A stretch of DNA of 64,000 nt from Roseomonas sp. 18066 (GCF_902706185.1 NZ_CACSJM010000010.1:1-64000); one strand, 5' to 3'; shown: positions 9,444 through 18,523, counted from the stretch's first letter. Notes: a model not told the origin generated them from the sequence alone. Program-made: numbers and translations.

Positions 9444-10136
9444 TCAGGCGGCGAAAAGCGTGCTCGGCATGGGCTGGGTCTTGTCGACCACGCCCGTCAC
9501 GCCCGGCACCTCGGCGATCAGCACCTTCAACCCGCGCTGCACGGCGGCGCTGCGGCTGAAGCCATGCAGCTCGACCACGCCGTCCTTGACCTCCATCAGG
9601 GTGAAGAAGGTCTCGGCCCAGGGCTCGCGCTTGATCGCGGCCTGCACGGCGCGGCGCAGCCGCTCATCCGAATATTCGCCATGCTCCAGCGGCGGCGCGA
9701 CCAGCGCGCGCAGCAGGTCGGCACGGCTGACCACGCCGCAGAGCCGCCCCTCCTCCACCACCACGACGCGGCGGATCTTCTTCTCCTCGAGCAGCTCGGC
9801 GATGGTGCCGGCATGGGTCTCCGGGCTGACGGTGACCAGGTCGACGGTCATGATCTCGGCCGCCGTCGCGCCATGCGTGGCGGCGTAGCGGTTGGCCAGC
9901 TGGTCCATGTCGGTGAACAGCTGGCGCAGCAGGCCGATCTCGCCATGGCCGCCGGCCATGCGGCGGATCAGATCGGCCTCGGTGACGATGCCGCGCAGCT
10001 TGCCATCGGCGCCCAGCACCGGCACGGCGGAAATGCCGCGATCGGCCAGCAGCTGGGCGATGGCCATGACCGGGGTTTCCGGCGGCACGGTGACGACGTC
10101 GGCGGTCATCAGCTCGCGGGCGGTGAGCGGACGCAT
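9444..10136 (-). CDS. Two-CBS plus BON domain protein
   Basis: A 230-aa protein. The first CBS motif is TARELMTADVVTVPPETPVM... to LRGIVTEADLIRRM. The second is AAEIMTVDLVTVSPETHAGT... to LCGVVSRADLLRAL. A BON domain follows (AVQAAIKREPWAETFFTLMEVKDGVVELHG... VPGVTGVVDK). CBS pairs bind adenine nucleotides; BON domains are thought to bind membranes or lipids. The start at 10,136 follows GGAGAGGAG on the minus strand. The longer frame upstream is antisense to the TAXI gene and was rejected. Target of regulation unknown. Confidence 0.88.
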   Translation of the reverse strand: MRPLTARELMTADVVTVPPETPVMAIAQLLADRGISAVPVLGADGKLRGIVTEADLIRRMAGGHGEIGLLRQLFTDMDQLANRYAATHGATAAEIMTVDLVTVSPETHAGTIAELLEEKKIRRVVVVEEGRLCGVVSRADLLRALVAPPLEHGEYSDERLRRAVQAAIKREPWAETFFTLMEVKDGVVELHGFSRSAAVQRGLKVLIAEVPGVTGVVDKTQPMPSTLFAA

Positions 10137-10304
10137 GTCCTTGGCTCCTCTCCAATGCCGGCATGCTGCGCCGATCCAAGCGGTGGCGCCTTGATCCGCA
10201 TCAATCCTGCCGACCCCTTTCAGATGGTGTCGCAGGCCTTTCATCGGCAGCGGCGGCCGGTCTAGACTTTCCACATAGAAAACAAAATTTGGGGAGGTAT
10301 CCGC

Positions 10305-11288
10305 ATGCCGAGGCTCGACCGACGCGGCGTATTGGCAGGGCTGGCGGCGCTCGGCGCGCCCATGATCATCGCGCGCGGGGCGCGGGCCCAGGCGCGGCAG
10401 ATGTCCATCGCCACCGGCACCACGGGCGGCGTCTACTACCCGCTGGGCGGGGGGCTCGCGAACCTGCTGTCGCGCAGCATCCCAGGGCTCTCGGCCACCG
10501 TCGAGGTCACCGGCGGCTCGGTCGCCAACCTGCAGCTGCTGGGCGCCAGCCGCGCGGAGCTCGCCTTCACCCAGGTCGATGCCGCGGTCGACGCGATCCG
10601 CGGCAATGACCGCTTCAAGGGCCGGCCGGTGCCGGTGCGCGCCATCGCCGTGCTCTACACCAACCGCATGCAGGCGGTGACGACGGTGGCCAGCGGCATC
10701 ACCACGATCGAGGGGATGAAGGGCAAGCGGGTCTCCACCGGAGCCCCCGGCAGCGCCACCGAGGTCATGGCCTTCCGCCTGATCGAGGCCGCCGGCCTGG
10801 ACCGCGACAAGGATTTCCGCGCGCGCGAGCGCCTGTCGCCAGCCGAGAGCACCAATGCGGTGAAGGACGGCAAGCTCGACGCCTATTTCTTCGTCTCGGG
10901 GATTCCCACCAGCGCCATCACCGACCTCGGCGCCTCGCCGGGGGTGCAGATCCGGATGGTCGACCACGAGCGCTACATCGCGAAGATCGTCGAGAAATAC
11001 GGCCCGGTCTATTTCCCCGAGATCATCCCGGCCGGCACCTATCCCGGGCAGAAGACCGACAACAAGCAGATGTCGGTGGCCAATATCCTGGCCGTCCGCG
11101 AGGAGATGCCGGAGGCCGAGGTCACCGCCTTGCTGAAGACCGCCTGGGAAGGCCGCGAGGAGCTCGGCCGCGTCCATGCCGAGGGCCGCAACTTCACCCT
11201 GGCCGCGCAGAAGACCGCCGCGGCCGGCGTGCCCTGGCACAAGGCCGCCGAGGCCTTCTGGACCGCCCAGGGCGCGAAGCTGGCATGA
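10305..11288 (+). CDS. TAXI-family TRAP transporter solute-binding protein
   Basis: A 327-aa periplasmic receptor. N-terminal signal with twin arginines, MPRLDRRGVLAGLAALGAPM, and an Ala-Gln-Ala cleavage region near residue 30. The mature protein starts with MSIATGTTGGVYYPLGGGLA and continues with VTGGSVANLQLLG, typical of TAXI receptors. It delivers substrate to the fused permease whose gene overlaps its stop by four bases. SD-like GGGGAGG lies just upstream of the ATG. The substrate is unknown; relatives bind glutamate, 2-oxoglutarate or similar. Confidence 0.9.
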   Translation: MPRLDRRGVLAGLAALGAPMIIARGARAQARQMSIATGTTGGVYYPLGGGLANLLSRSIPGLSATVEVTGGSVANLQLLGASRAELAFTQVDAAVDAIRGNDRFKGRPVPVRAIAVLYTNRMQAVTTVASGITTIEGMKGKRVSTGAPGSATEVMAFRLIEAAGLDRDKDFRARERLSPAESTNAVKDGKLDAYFFVSGIPTSAITDLGASPGVQIRMVDHERYIAKIVEKYGPVYFPEIIPAGTYPGQKTDNKQMSVANILAVREEMPEAEVTALLKTAWEGREELGRVHAEGRNFTLAAQKTAAAGVPWHKAAEAFWTAQGAKLA

Positions 11289-13306
11289 GCGGGGCGCCGC
11301 CGCCCCCGGGGCTGCCCAGAAACCTGCCGCCGGAGATCGACGCCGACGCGCTCGACGTCGACACGGCGGCCAAGGTGGAGCGGCTGATCGAGGAAGAGGA
11401 AGGCATCCAGAACCGCTTCACCGGCTGGATCGGCCATGCCGCCACCGCGATCGCCGTGGCGATGAGCCTGTTCCACCTCTGGGCCGCCTGGGACATCGTG
11501 CCGACCACGACGCTGCGCTTCGTCCATGTCGGCTTCGCGCTGGCGCTGGGCTTCTTCCTGTTCCCGGTGGCGCGGCGCTTCCGCGACCGCTTCATGGCCT
11601 GGGACGCGGTGCTGGTGGCGGCCGGGCTCTATGTCACCTGGTACCTGATCGCCGGCGGCGACGACCTGCTGGACCGCTATGTCTTCCCCGAGCCGATGGA
11701 CATCGTCGTCGGCTGGCTGCTGGTGGCCCTCGTCCTGGAGGCCACCCGCCGCACCACCGGCTGGATCATGCCGGCGGTGGCCATGGCCTTCATGCTCTAC
11801 AGCTTCTACGGGAATTATCTTCCGGCGCCCTGGGCGCATCGCGGCTACGACGCGCAGCGGTTGATCCCGCACCTGACCATCACCCTCGACGGCATTTTTG
11901 GAACTGCCGTCGACGTGTCGGCCACGCTGATCATCCTGTTCACCCTGTATGGGGCGATCCTGCAGTCGACCGGCGCGGGGAAGTTCTTCGTCGACTTTTC
12001 CTTCTCGCTGACGGGCGGGAAGCCGAGTTCCGCGGGTCGCACCGTGGTGCTTTCTTCCTTCCTGCTCGGCGGGCCGTCTGGGTCGGGCGTGGCGACCACG
12101 GTGACGCTGGGCACGGTCGCCTGGCCGCTGATGAAGCGCGTCGGCTATCGCGCCGACGATGCCGGCGGGCTGCTGGCGGCGGGCGGGCTGGGCGCCATCA
12201 TCTCGCCGCCCGTGCTGGGGGCGGCGGCCTTCCTGATCGCCGAATACCTGAAGCTCGGCTACCTCGACGTCCTCCGCATGGCCGTGGTGCCCACCATCCT
12301 CTACTACGCCTCGCTGCTGTTCATGGTGGAGCTGGATCAGCGCCGGCTGGGCGACGTGGCGCCCGGGGAGGCCATGGTCGTCACCCCCTGGCGCCAGCTG
12401 GTGCGGCGCTACGGCTTCCACTTCTCCTCGCTGATCGCCATCGTGATCTTCATGGCGCTAGGCTACAGCGCGACGCTGGCGGTGCTCTACGCCATGGTGG
12501 TCGCCGTCGCGCTGTCCTGGATCCGCCGCGAGACGGCGATGACGCCGAAGCGCCTGGTGGACAGCCTGGCCGCGGGCGCCATCCAGGCGGTCGGCATCGC
12601 CGCCACCTGCGCCTGCGCCGGCATCATCGTCGGCTGCATCACGCTGACCGGGCTCGGGCTGAAATTTTCCGAGATCGCCATCCAGGCGGCGGGCGGGTCG
12701 CTGGTGGTGACCGCCTTGTACACGGCGCTGATCGTCTGGGTGGTGGGCCTCGCGGTGCCGGTGACGGCCAGCTACATCATCTCGGCGGTGGTGGCGGCGC
12801 CGGCGCTGATGAAGCTCGGCGTGCCCGACTATGCCGCGCATATGTTCGTCTTCTACTACGCGGTGCTGTCAGAGGTTTCGCCGCCCACCGCGCTGTCGCC
12901 TTTCGCGGCGGCGGCGATCACCGGGGCGGGGCCGTACCGCACCACGCTGCAGGCGTGGAAATACACGCTGCCGGCCTTCGTGCTGCCCTTCGTCTTCGTC
13001 ACCGACCCGGAGGGGGTGGGGCTGCTGCTGTCGCTGACGCCGCAGATGACCTGGCTGGACGTGGCCTGGCAGATCGTCCTGGCCGCCGCCGGGCTGGCGG
13101 CGCTGGCGGCGGGCTGCCAGGGCCAGGCGCGGCGGGCGCTGACCCTGGCCGAGCGGGCCGGCTTCATCGTCGCCGGGCTGCTGATGGTGTTCCCGGCGCT
13201 GCTGGACGGCATGCTGCCGGCGCCGCATTGGCTGGGCATCGGCCTGGCCGGGGTGCTGCTGGTGTTGCAGCGGCGCGGCCCGACGGGCGTCGCCCGCGCC
13301 CTGTAG
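11285..13306 (+). CDS. TRAP transporter fused 4TM/12TM permease
   Basis: A 673-aa inner-membrane protein that fuses the small DctQ-like and large DctM-like TRAP subunits, as usual for TAXI systems. The large domain carries VATTVTLGTVAWPLMKRVGY, GGLGAIISPPVLGAAAFLIAEY and the late YAVLSEVSPPTALSPFAAAAITG segment conserved in DctM proteins. It uses sodium or proton gradients rather than ATP. The start overlaps the receptor stop (ATGA), so the two are translationally coupled. The C-terminal tail is an extra hydrophobic region of about 90 aa. Confidence 0.93.
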   Translation: MSGAPPPPGLPRNLPPEIDADALDVDTAAKVERLIEEEEGIQNRFTGWIGHAATAIAVAMSLFHLWAAWDIVPTTTLRFVHVGFALALGFFLFPVARRFRDRFMAWDAVLVAAGLYVTWYLIAGGDDLLDRYVFPEPMDIVVGWLLVALVLEATRRTTGWIMPAVAMAFMLYSFYGNYLPAPWAHRGYDAQRLIPHLTITLDGIFGTAVDVSATLIILFTLYGAILQSTGAGKFFVDFSFSLTGGKPSSAGRTVVLSSFLLGGPSGSGVATTVTLGTVAWPLMKRVGYRADDAGGLLAAGGLGAIISPPVLGAAAFLIAEYLKLGYLDVLRMAVVPTILYYASLLFMVELDQRRLGDVAPGEAMVVTPWRQLVRRYGFHFSSLIAIVIFMALGYSATLAVLYAMVVAVALSWIRRETAMTPKRLVDSLAAGAIQAVGIAATCACAGIIVGCITLTGLGLKFSEIAIQAAGGSLVVTALYTALIVWVVGLAVPVTASYIISAVVAAPALMKLGVPDYAAHMFVFYYAVLSEVSPPTALSPFAAAAITGAGPYRTTLQAWKYTLPAFVLPFVFVTDPEGVGLLLSLTPQMTWLDVAWQIVLAAAGLAALAAGCQGQARRALTLAERAGFIVAGLLMVFPALLDGMLPAPHWLGIGLAGVLLVLQRRGPTGVARAL

Positions 13307-13333
13307 CGCCAGGGGACAGAAAAAAGATGGGGT

Positions 13334-13355
13334 CCAGGGGAATTCCTTCCCCTGG
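13334..13355. terminator. Palindrome family copy 4, probable terminator
   Basis: 9-bp stem CCAGGGGAA / TTCCCCTGG with a four-base centre, 28 bases after the TRAP permease stop. It has GCCTTTTCCTTTC on the plus side and GACCCCATCTTTTTT on the minus side, so it is T-rich in both directions. It lies 30 bases before the next rightward gene. Confidence 0.6.
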
Positions 13356-13384
13356 CCTTTTCCTTTCTGTTTATCTTTCCGCCC

Positions 13385-13978
13385 ATGAAATCAACCCTGG
13401 CGTTGGCATTCCTGCTGGCGGGCTGTGGCGTGTTCGGCGGCGGCGCCCCGGTGACCGACCCATTGCCCGAGGTGATGGCCGCCGACACCGATGGCGTGCC
13501 CGCCTTGCGGCTGCGCTGGTCCGGCGGCCAGGCGATTGCCGTGCTGGTGCAGCAGAATGGCGAGACGCGGCTGTGGCGCAGCCAGGGCGGGGTGGTGGTG
13601 GCGACCGAGGGCGCCCGGGTGATGGCGACGGCGGGCCTGCCGGACTGGCTGACGGGCACCCGGCTGGAGGGTCCGGACCCGCTGGACGACCCGGCCGCGC
13701 TGGCCCGGCGGCCGGCGGTGCTGCGGCGCCTGGTCGACCTGATGGAGCAGGATCGCGACCCGCAGGCGATGCGCTTCGGCCTGGTGCTGAACTGCCGGCT
13801 GCAGGCGGAGCCGCAGGGGGTGGCGCTGCTGGTGACCGAGCGCTGCCATGGGCCGGGCGCCCGCTTCACCAACCGCTACTGGGCGGATCCGGGGTCGGGC
13901 GGGATCTGGCGGTCGGAGCAATGGGTGGGGGATGGGGCCATGCTGCAGCTGGAGGTGGTCACGCCGCCTTCCAGCTGA
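13385..13978 (+). CDS. YjbF-like lipoprotein
   Basis: A 197-aa protein with a short lipoprotein signal: MKSTLALAFLLAGC, lipobox Cys at residue 14. The mature part has IAVLVQQNGETRLWRS followed by VVVATEGARVMATAGLPDWL, which resembles the start of YjbF/GfcB-type lipoproteins linked to exopolysaccharide export. That match is by eye only. The 3' end overlaps the convergent glycosyl-phosphate transferase gene by 20 bases. Two polysaccharide-type genes tail to tail make a role in surface carbohydrate plausible. Confidence 0.6.
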   Translation: MKSTLALAFLLAGCGVFGGGAPVTDPLPEVMAADTDGVPALRLRWSGGQAIAVLVQQNGETRLWRSQGGVVVATEGARVMATAGLPDWLTGTRLEGPDPLDDPAALARRPAVLRRLVDLMEQDRDPQAMRFGLVLNCRLQAEPQGVALLVTERCHGPGARFTNRYWADPGSGGIWRSEQWVGDGAMLQLEVVTPPSS

Positions 13979-15017
13979 GCCCCGCGCTCTGTGTCCGGCG
14001 CAGGACGTAGCCCAGCCACAGCAGCTGGACCCCGAGCGGCGGCAGGATGACCAGCGGCTTCAGCGCCGGGTCCAGGCGCAGGAAGGCGAAGGCCAGCGCG
14101 ACGTGGAACAGGGCGAAGCCCCAGTGGATGGCCGCGACCCGGCGGGCGGAGAGGCCGCTGCGCTGCGCCATCTGGTACAGGTGGGTGCGGTGGGGGGCGC
14201 TGACCTGCTCGCCTATCCAGACGCGGCGGAGCAGGGTGAAGCCGGTGTCGAAGAGCAGCGCGAAGAGCAGCAGCGGCACCAGCAGGAAGGACAGCTGGGC
14301 GGCATCCAGCCGGGCGGCGGCGACGCCGAGCACCGCCAGCATGAAGCCCAGGAACTGGCTGCCGACATCGCCCATGAAGATGCGGGCCGGGTTCAGGTTG
14401 AAGGGCAGGAAGCCGGCGATGCCCGCGCCGAGGATCAGGCAGGCGGCATAGATGAACCAGCCGCCTTCCTGCCAGGCGATCAGGCCGAGGCCGGCGCAGA
14501 CGATCAGCAGCGTGCCGCCGACCAGCCCGTCCAGCCCGTCCATGAAGTTCACCGCATTGGTGCAGGCGACGATCCAGAACAGGGTCAGCAGGCTGCCGAT
14601 CACGCCCAGGCCCACCACGCCGACCCAGGGCAGCGCCAGCCGGTCGACCACCAGCCCGCTGCCGATGGCGACGAGCGCCGCCAGCGCCTGGGCCCCCAGC
14701 TTCACCACGAAGCGGAAGTCGCGCAGGTCGTCGAGGAAGGCGACCACGCCGATGGCGACGGCGGCCAGGATGACGCCGATGAAGCGGTGCTCGGCCATGC
14801 GGGCGAATTGCGCCACCTGGTACAGCACCACCATGCCGACGATGAAGGCGCAGACGATGCCGACGCCGCCGCCCTTCGGGGTCGGCCGCGCATGCGCCTT
14901 GCGGTGGTCGGGATGGTCCAGCACCGGATAGGCGATCATCAGCCGCACCAGCAGCGCCGAGAGCAGCGCGAGGCCGCCGGCGAAGGCGAGGTGCTCGAGG
15001 AAGGCGAGCAGGGTCAT
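13959..15017 (-). CDS. Polyprenyl-phosphate glycosyl-1-phosphate transferase (WecA/MraY family)
   Basis: A 352-aa protein with about ten membrane helices. Conserved family motifs are visible: DHPDHRKAHARPTPKGGG near the N-terminus, VNFMDGLDGLVGG in the middle, and FMGDVGSQFLGF, the catalytic Asp-rich motif. The enzyme transfers a sugar-1-phosphate from UDP-sugar to undecaprenyl phosphate to start O-antigen or capsule synthesis. The presence of an FkbM methyltransferase 43 bases upstream supports a surface glycan role. It is the last gene of a leftward cluster starting at 18,440. Confidence 0.9.
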   Translation of the reverse strand: MTLLAFLEHLAFAGGLALLSALLVRLMIAYPVLDHPDHRKAHARPTPKGGGVGIVCAFIVGMVVLYQVAQFARMAEHRFIGVILAAVAIGVVAFLDDLRDFRFVVKLGAQALAALVAIGSGLVVDRLALPWVGVVGLGVIGSLLTLFWIVACTNAVNFMDGLDGLVGGTLLIVCAGLGLIAWQEGGWFIYAACLILGAGIAGFLPFNLNPARIFMGDVGSQFLGFMLAVLGVAAARLDAAQLSFLLVPLLLFALLFDTGFTLLRRVWIGEQVSAPHRTHLYQMAQRSGLSARRVAAIHWGFALFHVALAFAFLRLDPALKPLVILPPLGVQLLWLGYVLRRTQSAGLSWKAA

Positions 15018-15060
15018 TCAGGTCGGGCCCATCGGGTCGGAAGGTCGGGGGCGCGCCGGG

Positions 15061-15861
15061 TCAGCTGACCCGGGCTTCCTCCAGGCTGGCATAGACATCG
15101 CCGGAATTGGCCGTCTCGGGCAGCGCCTCGAGCCAGCGGGCGAGCGTCCCGGCATGGACCGGGGCGTCGAGGGCGAAGCGCATCGCCTCGCCGAGGCAGG
15201 CATTGAAGCTGTAGTCGGCGCCCAGCGCCTCCAGCGTGCGCAGCGCATCGAGGGCGGTGCGGCGCTGCAGGGTGGTGAATTCGAAGGACAGGCTGCGCAG
15301 CGGGCGCGACAGGCCGGCCAGCGCCGCGGCCTCGAAGCCCTCGACATCCAGCTTGGCGAAATGCGGCTCGCCATGGGTGTCGATCAGCGCGTCCAGCGTG
15401 GTCACCGGCAGCTCGATGGCGCTGTCCCAGACCTGGTCGCGCCAGGCCTCGGCGCCGGCCGCGGCCTGCATGAAGGCGGCCGAGGCGGTGGCCACCGTCG
15501 GGTTGGCGCGGTTCAGATGCAGCGTCGCGCGGCCGCGCTGGCTGCCGATCAGCGAGGCGTCCAGCACCACGCCCGGATCGCCGCGGAACAGCAGGCGCAG
15601 CAGTCGCTGCAGCCGCGGCTGCGGCTCCACCGCCACCGCCCGGGCGCCCAGGCGGCGGAAGCTGGCGGTGCGGTCGCCGACATGGGCGCCGATGTCGAAG
15701 CCGAGCTCGCCCGGGCCGAGGAAGCGGGCCAGGAAGGCGTCGAGCTCGGCCGCGCGGCCGGGGGCGTAGTAGCTGCGCAGCGACCGGCCGATGGCGGCCG
15801 ATTCCGGCGCCACCGCGGGCAGCGGCGCGGCGTCGGGATCGAGCCGCAGATGGCCGCTCAT
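15061..15861 (-). CDS. FkbM-family SAM-dependent methyltransferase
   Basis: A 266-aa protein. SAM-binding region LGFDIGAHVGDRTASFRRLG followed by AVAVEPQPRLQRLLRLLF; later TLDALIDTHGEPHFAKLDVEGFE, the FkbM signature with KLDVEG. FkbM enzymes O-methylate sugars or polyketides; next to a glycosyl-1-phosphate transferase, a glycan substrate is likely. The start overlaps the stop of the VOC gene (ATGA). Confidence 0.88.
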   Translation of the reverse strand: MSGHLRLDPDAAPLPAVAPESAAIGRSLRSYYAPGRAAELDAFLARFLGPGELGFDIGAHVGDRTASFRRLGARAVAVEPQPRLQRLLRLLFRGDPGVVLDASLIGSQRGRATLHLNRANPTVATASAAFMQAAAGAEAWRDQVWDSAIELPVTTLDALIDTHGEPHFAKLDVEGFEAAALAGLSRPLRSLSFEFTTLQRRTALDALRTLEALGADYSFNACLGEAMRFALDAPVHAGTLARWLEALPETANSGDVYASLEEARVS

Positions 15862-16706
15862 GCGGCGAAGACCAGGGCCGCGCCGCCGGCGAGCTCAGGC
15901 GCCACCATCAGCCCGCCCGGCACCGCATGCAGCCGGTCGCCGAGCAGCGCCTGGGCGGCGGCATTGCCGTCATCGGTGCGCACCACATAGCCGGCCAGGA
16001 AGGGCAGCGCCGGGGCGACGACCCCCGGCAGCACCGCGGGCAAGGCTTCCGGAGGAAGAATACGCAGGCGCCCCTGCGGCAGCGGCAGGGCATAGCCGCC
16101 GGCCGGGTCGGGCTCCAGCGCCTGGCCGGTCAGGCGGGCGAGCGCCGCGGCGGTGACGGCGGGCTGCGGCACCGCCAGGATGGCGGCCTCCAGCGCGACG
16201 GCGCGGTTTGGATGGTCGAGCCAGCGCGGCTGCCACAGCAGCTCCGGCGTCAGGTGCTGGATCAGCTGCAGCCGGCCTTCCGGCGCATCCGGCAGCGGCA
16301 GGCGGGAGAAGCGGGCGCGCGGGCCGTCCGGGGCGTCGACCGGGCGCTCCAGATGGGCGATGCCGGGGATGGCCAGGCCGGCACGGTTCAGCCGCTCCAG
16401 CTCCGCCTCGGCATCGTCGATGCCGAAGGCCAGGATATGCATCCCCGTGTAGCGGGCCAGGAATTTTCCGACGCCGTTGTCGAAGCGGTCGGGGTCCAGG
16501 ATCGCCAGGAATTCCAGATACCCCTGGCGCAGCATGGCGCAGCGGTTGCCGGTGGCCAGCGGCTCGACCGGGTCGCCCGGGGCGCGGCGCCCCGATTGCC
16601 GGGCGATCGGCGTCAGCTGGAAGCCCAGCCGCTCCATCGCCGCCCAGAGCCCCGGCCCGTCGGCGCTGCAGATGCCGACATGGTCGAGCGTGGCCGCGCC
16701 CGTCAC
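15858..16706 (-). CDS. VOC (glyoxalase-like) family protein
   Basis: 282 aa from a GTG start at 16,706, chosen because it overlaps the GST stop as GTGA. The N-terminus TLDHVGICSADGPGLWAAME and the central YTGMHILAFGIDDAEAELERL match the paired beta-alpha-beta-beta-beta units of vicinal-oxygen-chelate proteins, Glyoxalase_3-like type. Metal ligands cannot be assigned with certainty. It sits between FkbM and GST genes with overlaps on both sides, so the three are translated together. Confidence 0.75.
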   Translation of the reverse strand: MTGAATLDHVGICSADGPGLWAAMERLGFQLTPIARQSGRRAPGDPVEPLATGNRCAMLRQGYLEFLAILDPDRFDNGVGKFLARYTGMHILAFGIDDAEAELERLNRAGLAIPGIAHLERPVDAPDGPRARFSRLPLPDAPEGRLQLIQHLTPELLWQPRWLDHPNRAVALEAAILAVPQPAVTAAALARLTGQALEPDPAGGYALPLPQGRLRILPPEALPAVLPGVVAPALPFLAGYVVRTDDGNAAAQALLGDRLHAVPGGLMVAPELAGGAALVFAA

Positions 16707-17362
16707 TGGAGCTCCGCCGTCTCGTATTTCGGCAGGCGCCATTCGGCGGGCTCGGCCGCGGCCTCGTCATACCAGCGGCGGATCAGCGGATGGGCGCGCA
16801 GCGCGTCGACATAGGCGCGCGACGTGGCCGACAGCTCCGGCTGCCAGGTCAGGAAGCGGCAGGCGACGGGGGCGAACATGATGTCGGCCCCGGTCAGCGC
16901 GGCGCCGAACAGGAAGGGGCCGCCCGATTCGAGCAGCGCCTCGCGCCAGATCGCCTCGATGCGGGCGATGTCGGCCAGCGCTTCCGGCGTGCGGCGGGCG
17001 CCGGGGAAGCTGTTCAGGATGGTCATCGGCATGGCCAGGCGCAGGCCGCGGAAGCCGGCATGCATCTCGGCGGCGATGCTGCGCGCCGTGGCCCGCGTCG
17101 CGGGGTCGGCCGGCCAGATCGCCGGGTGGTGCTCGGCGCAGTATTCGATGATCGCCAGGCTTTCCCAGACCCGGGCGCCGCGATGCTCGAGGTAGGGGAC
17201 CAGCCCGGCGGGCGTCGCCGCCTTGATCGCCGCGGTGGCGCCCCCGGCCAGCGGGATCACCACCTCCTCCACCTCGATCCCGGCCAGCCGCACGGCCAGC
17301 CAGCCGCGCAGCGACCAGGAGGAATACATCTTGGTGCCGATGAACAGGCGGCCTTCCGGCAT
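16703..17362 (-). CDS. Glutathione S-transferase family protein
   Basis: 219 aa. Thioredoxin-like N-terminal domain: LFIGTKMYSSWSLRGWLAVR with the SSWS/R motif of this GST class, then GLVPYLEHRGARVWESLAIIEY where ES is the glutathione-binding pair. A helical C-terminal domain follows. The family often handles maleylacetoacetate or detoxification substrates. The ATG at 17,362 matches the domain start; the frame runs further upstream without support. The next gene upstream ends 28 bases away. Confidence 0.85.
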   Translation of the reverse strand: MPEGRLFIGTKMYSSWSLRGWLAVRLAGIEVEEVVIPLAGGATAAIKAATPAGLVPYLEHRGARVWESLAIIEYCAEHHPAIWPADPATRATARSIAAEMHAGFRGLRLAMPMTILNSFPGARRTPEALADIARIEAIWREALLESGGPFLFGAALTGADIMFAPVACRFLTWQPELSATSRAYVDALRAHPLIRRWYDEAAAEPAEWRLPKYETAELQ

Positions 17363-17390
17363 GGCGGTTCTCCCCGTTGTGGCAGGCAGC

Positions 17391-18440
17391 TTAAGCCGGC
17401 ACGCCCTTCGACGTGCTGTATTCGAAATGCAGCGCCTCGCCGGGGAAGATGCGGGGATGGATGGCATGCGCCGCCATCGCCGCCTCGGAGAAGCCCTGCA
17501 GGATCAGCTTCAGCTTGCCGGGATAGGTCGCGATGTCGCCCACCGCGTGGATGCCGGCGATGCTGGTCATGCAGGTGGCGGGCGCCACCGTGATATGGCT
17601 GCGCTCCAGGCCGAGGCCCCAATCGGCGATCGGGCCCAGCTCCATCGACAGGCCGAAGAAGGCCAGCAGGTGGTCGGCGGGGACGCGCCGCTCCTCGCCC
17701 TTCAGGGTGGCCAGCACGACATGGTCGAGCACGCCGTCGGTGCCCTCGAGGCCATGCAGCTGGTAGGGGATGGCCAGGTCGATCTCGCCGCGCTCGGCCG
17801 CGGCCTCCATCTGCGCCACCGTCTCCGGCGCCGCGCGGAACTTCGGCCGGCGATGCACCACGGTGACGCGCGCGGCGATGTCCTTCAGGCTCAGCGCCCA
17901 GTCGATGGCCGAGTCGCCGCCGCCGGCGATGACCACCCGCTTGCCGCGAAGCTCCTCGCGGCGGGAGACCATGTAGCGCACCGCGCCGGTGGCCTCGAAG
18001 GCGTCCAGGTCGTTCAGCGGCGGGCGGTTCGGGCCGAAGGCGCCAGCGCCGGCGGCGACGATCACGGCGCGGGCCCGCACCACCTCGCCCTTGCTGGTCT
18101 GCAGGCGGAAGCTGCCATCCGGCTGCTCGGCCAGGGCGTCGACGCGGCGGCCCAGCAGGTAGATCGGCGAGAAGGGGGCGGCCTGCTCGGCCAGCTGCTC
18201 GATCAGCGCGGCGCCGGCGATGGCGGGGTGGGCGGGGATGTCGAAGATCGGCTTCTCGGGATAGAGCGCGGCGCATTGGCCGCCGATCGCCTCCAGCGTG
18301 TCGATGACCACGCATTTCATCCGCAGCATGCCGCATTCGAAGACCGCGAAGAGCCCGGCCGGGCCGGCGCCGATCACGGCGACATCGGCCTCGACCGCGA
18401 CATGGTGCTGCGCTGCCTCGGTCGGCATGGGAACGGCCAT
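17391..18440 (-). CDS. Ferredoxin/flavodoxin-NADP+ reductase, thioredoxin-reductase-like
   Basis: 349 aa. FAD motif DVAVIGAGPAGLFAVFECGM, then CVVIDTLEAIGGQCAALYPE without the CxxC redox pair of thioredoxin reductases; NADP motif VVIAGGGDSAIDWALSL; C-terminal TCMTSIAGIHAVGDIATYPG. This is the type-2 FNR pattern found in many alphaproteobacteria and Firmicutes. It moves electrons between NADPH and ferredoxin. The start at 18,440 is backed by AGGAG nine bases upstream. It leads the leftward cluster. Confidence 0.9.
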   Translation of the reverse strand: MAVPMPTEAAQHHVAVEADVAVIGAGPAGLFAVFECGMLRMKCVVIDTLEAIGGQCAALYPEKPIFDIPAHPAIAGAALIEQLAEQAAPFSPIYLLGRRVDALAEQPDGSFRLQTSKGEVVRARAVIVAAGAGAFGPNRPPLNDLDAFEATGAVRYMVSRREELRGKRVVIAGGGDSAIDWALSLKDIAARVTVVHRRPKFRAAPETVAQMEAAAERGEIDLAIPYQLHGLEGTDGVLDHVVLATLKGEERRVPADHLLAFFGLSMELGPIADWGLGLERSHITVAPATCMTSIAGIHAVGDIATYPGKLKLILQGFSEAAMAAHAIHPRIFPGEALHFEYSTSKGVPA

Positions 18441-18497
18441 CGATCAGACTCCTGGTCAGGCTGCGGTGCATAAAGGCTTTGCCGCGCGACGGCAAAG

Positions 18498-18523
18498 GGG
18501 GGCGCCGCGCTTGTGGCGCCCCC
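18498..18523. repeat. Strong hairpin in divergent intergenic region
   Basis: GGGGGCGCC (18498-18506) and GGCGCCCCC (18515-18523) form a perfect 9-bp stem with an eight-base loop, 26 bases before the tsaE start and 57 bases from the FNR start. It may be an operator or a 5' leader hairpin for tsaE. No known riboswitch or protein site recognised. Confidence 0.45.

Noticed and set aside
10137-11240. N-terminal extension of the CBS-BON protein
   Set aside because: Antisense to the TAXI receptor; the start at 10,136 has GGAGAGGAG ahead.
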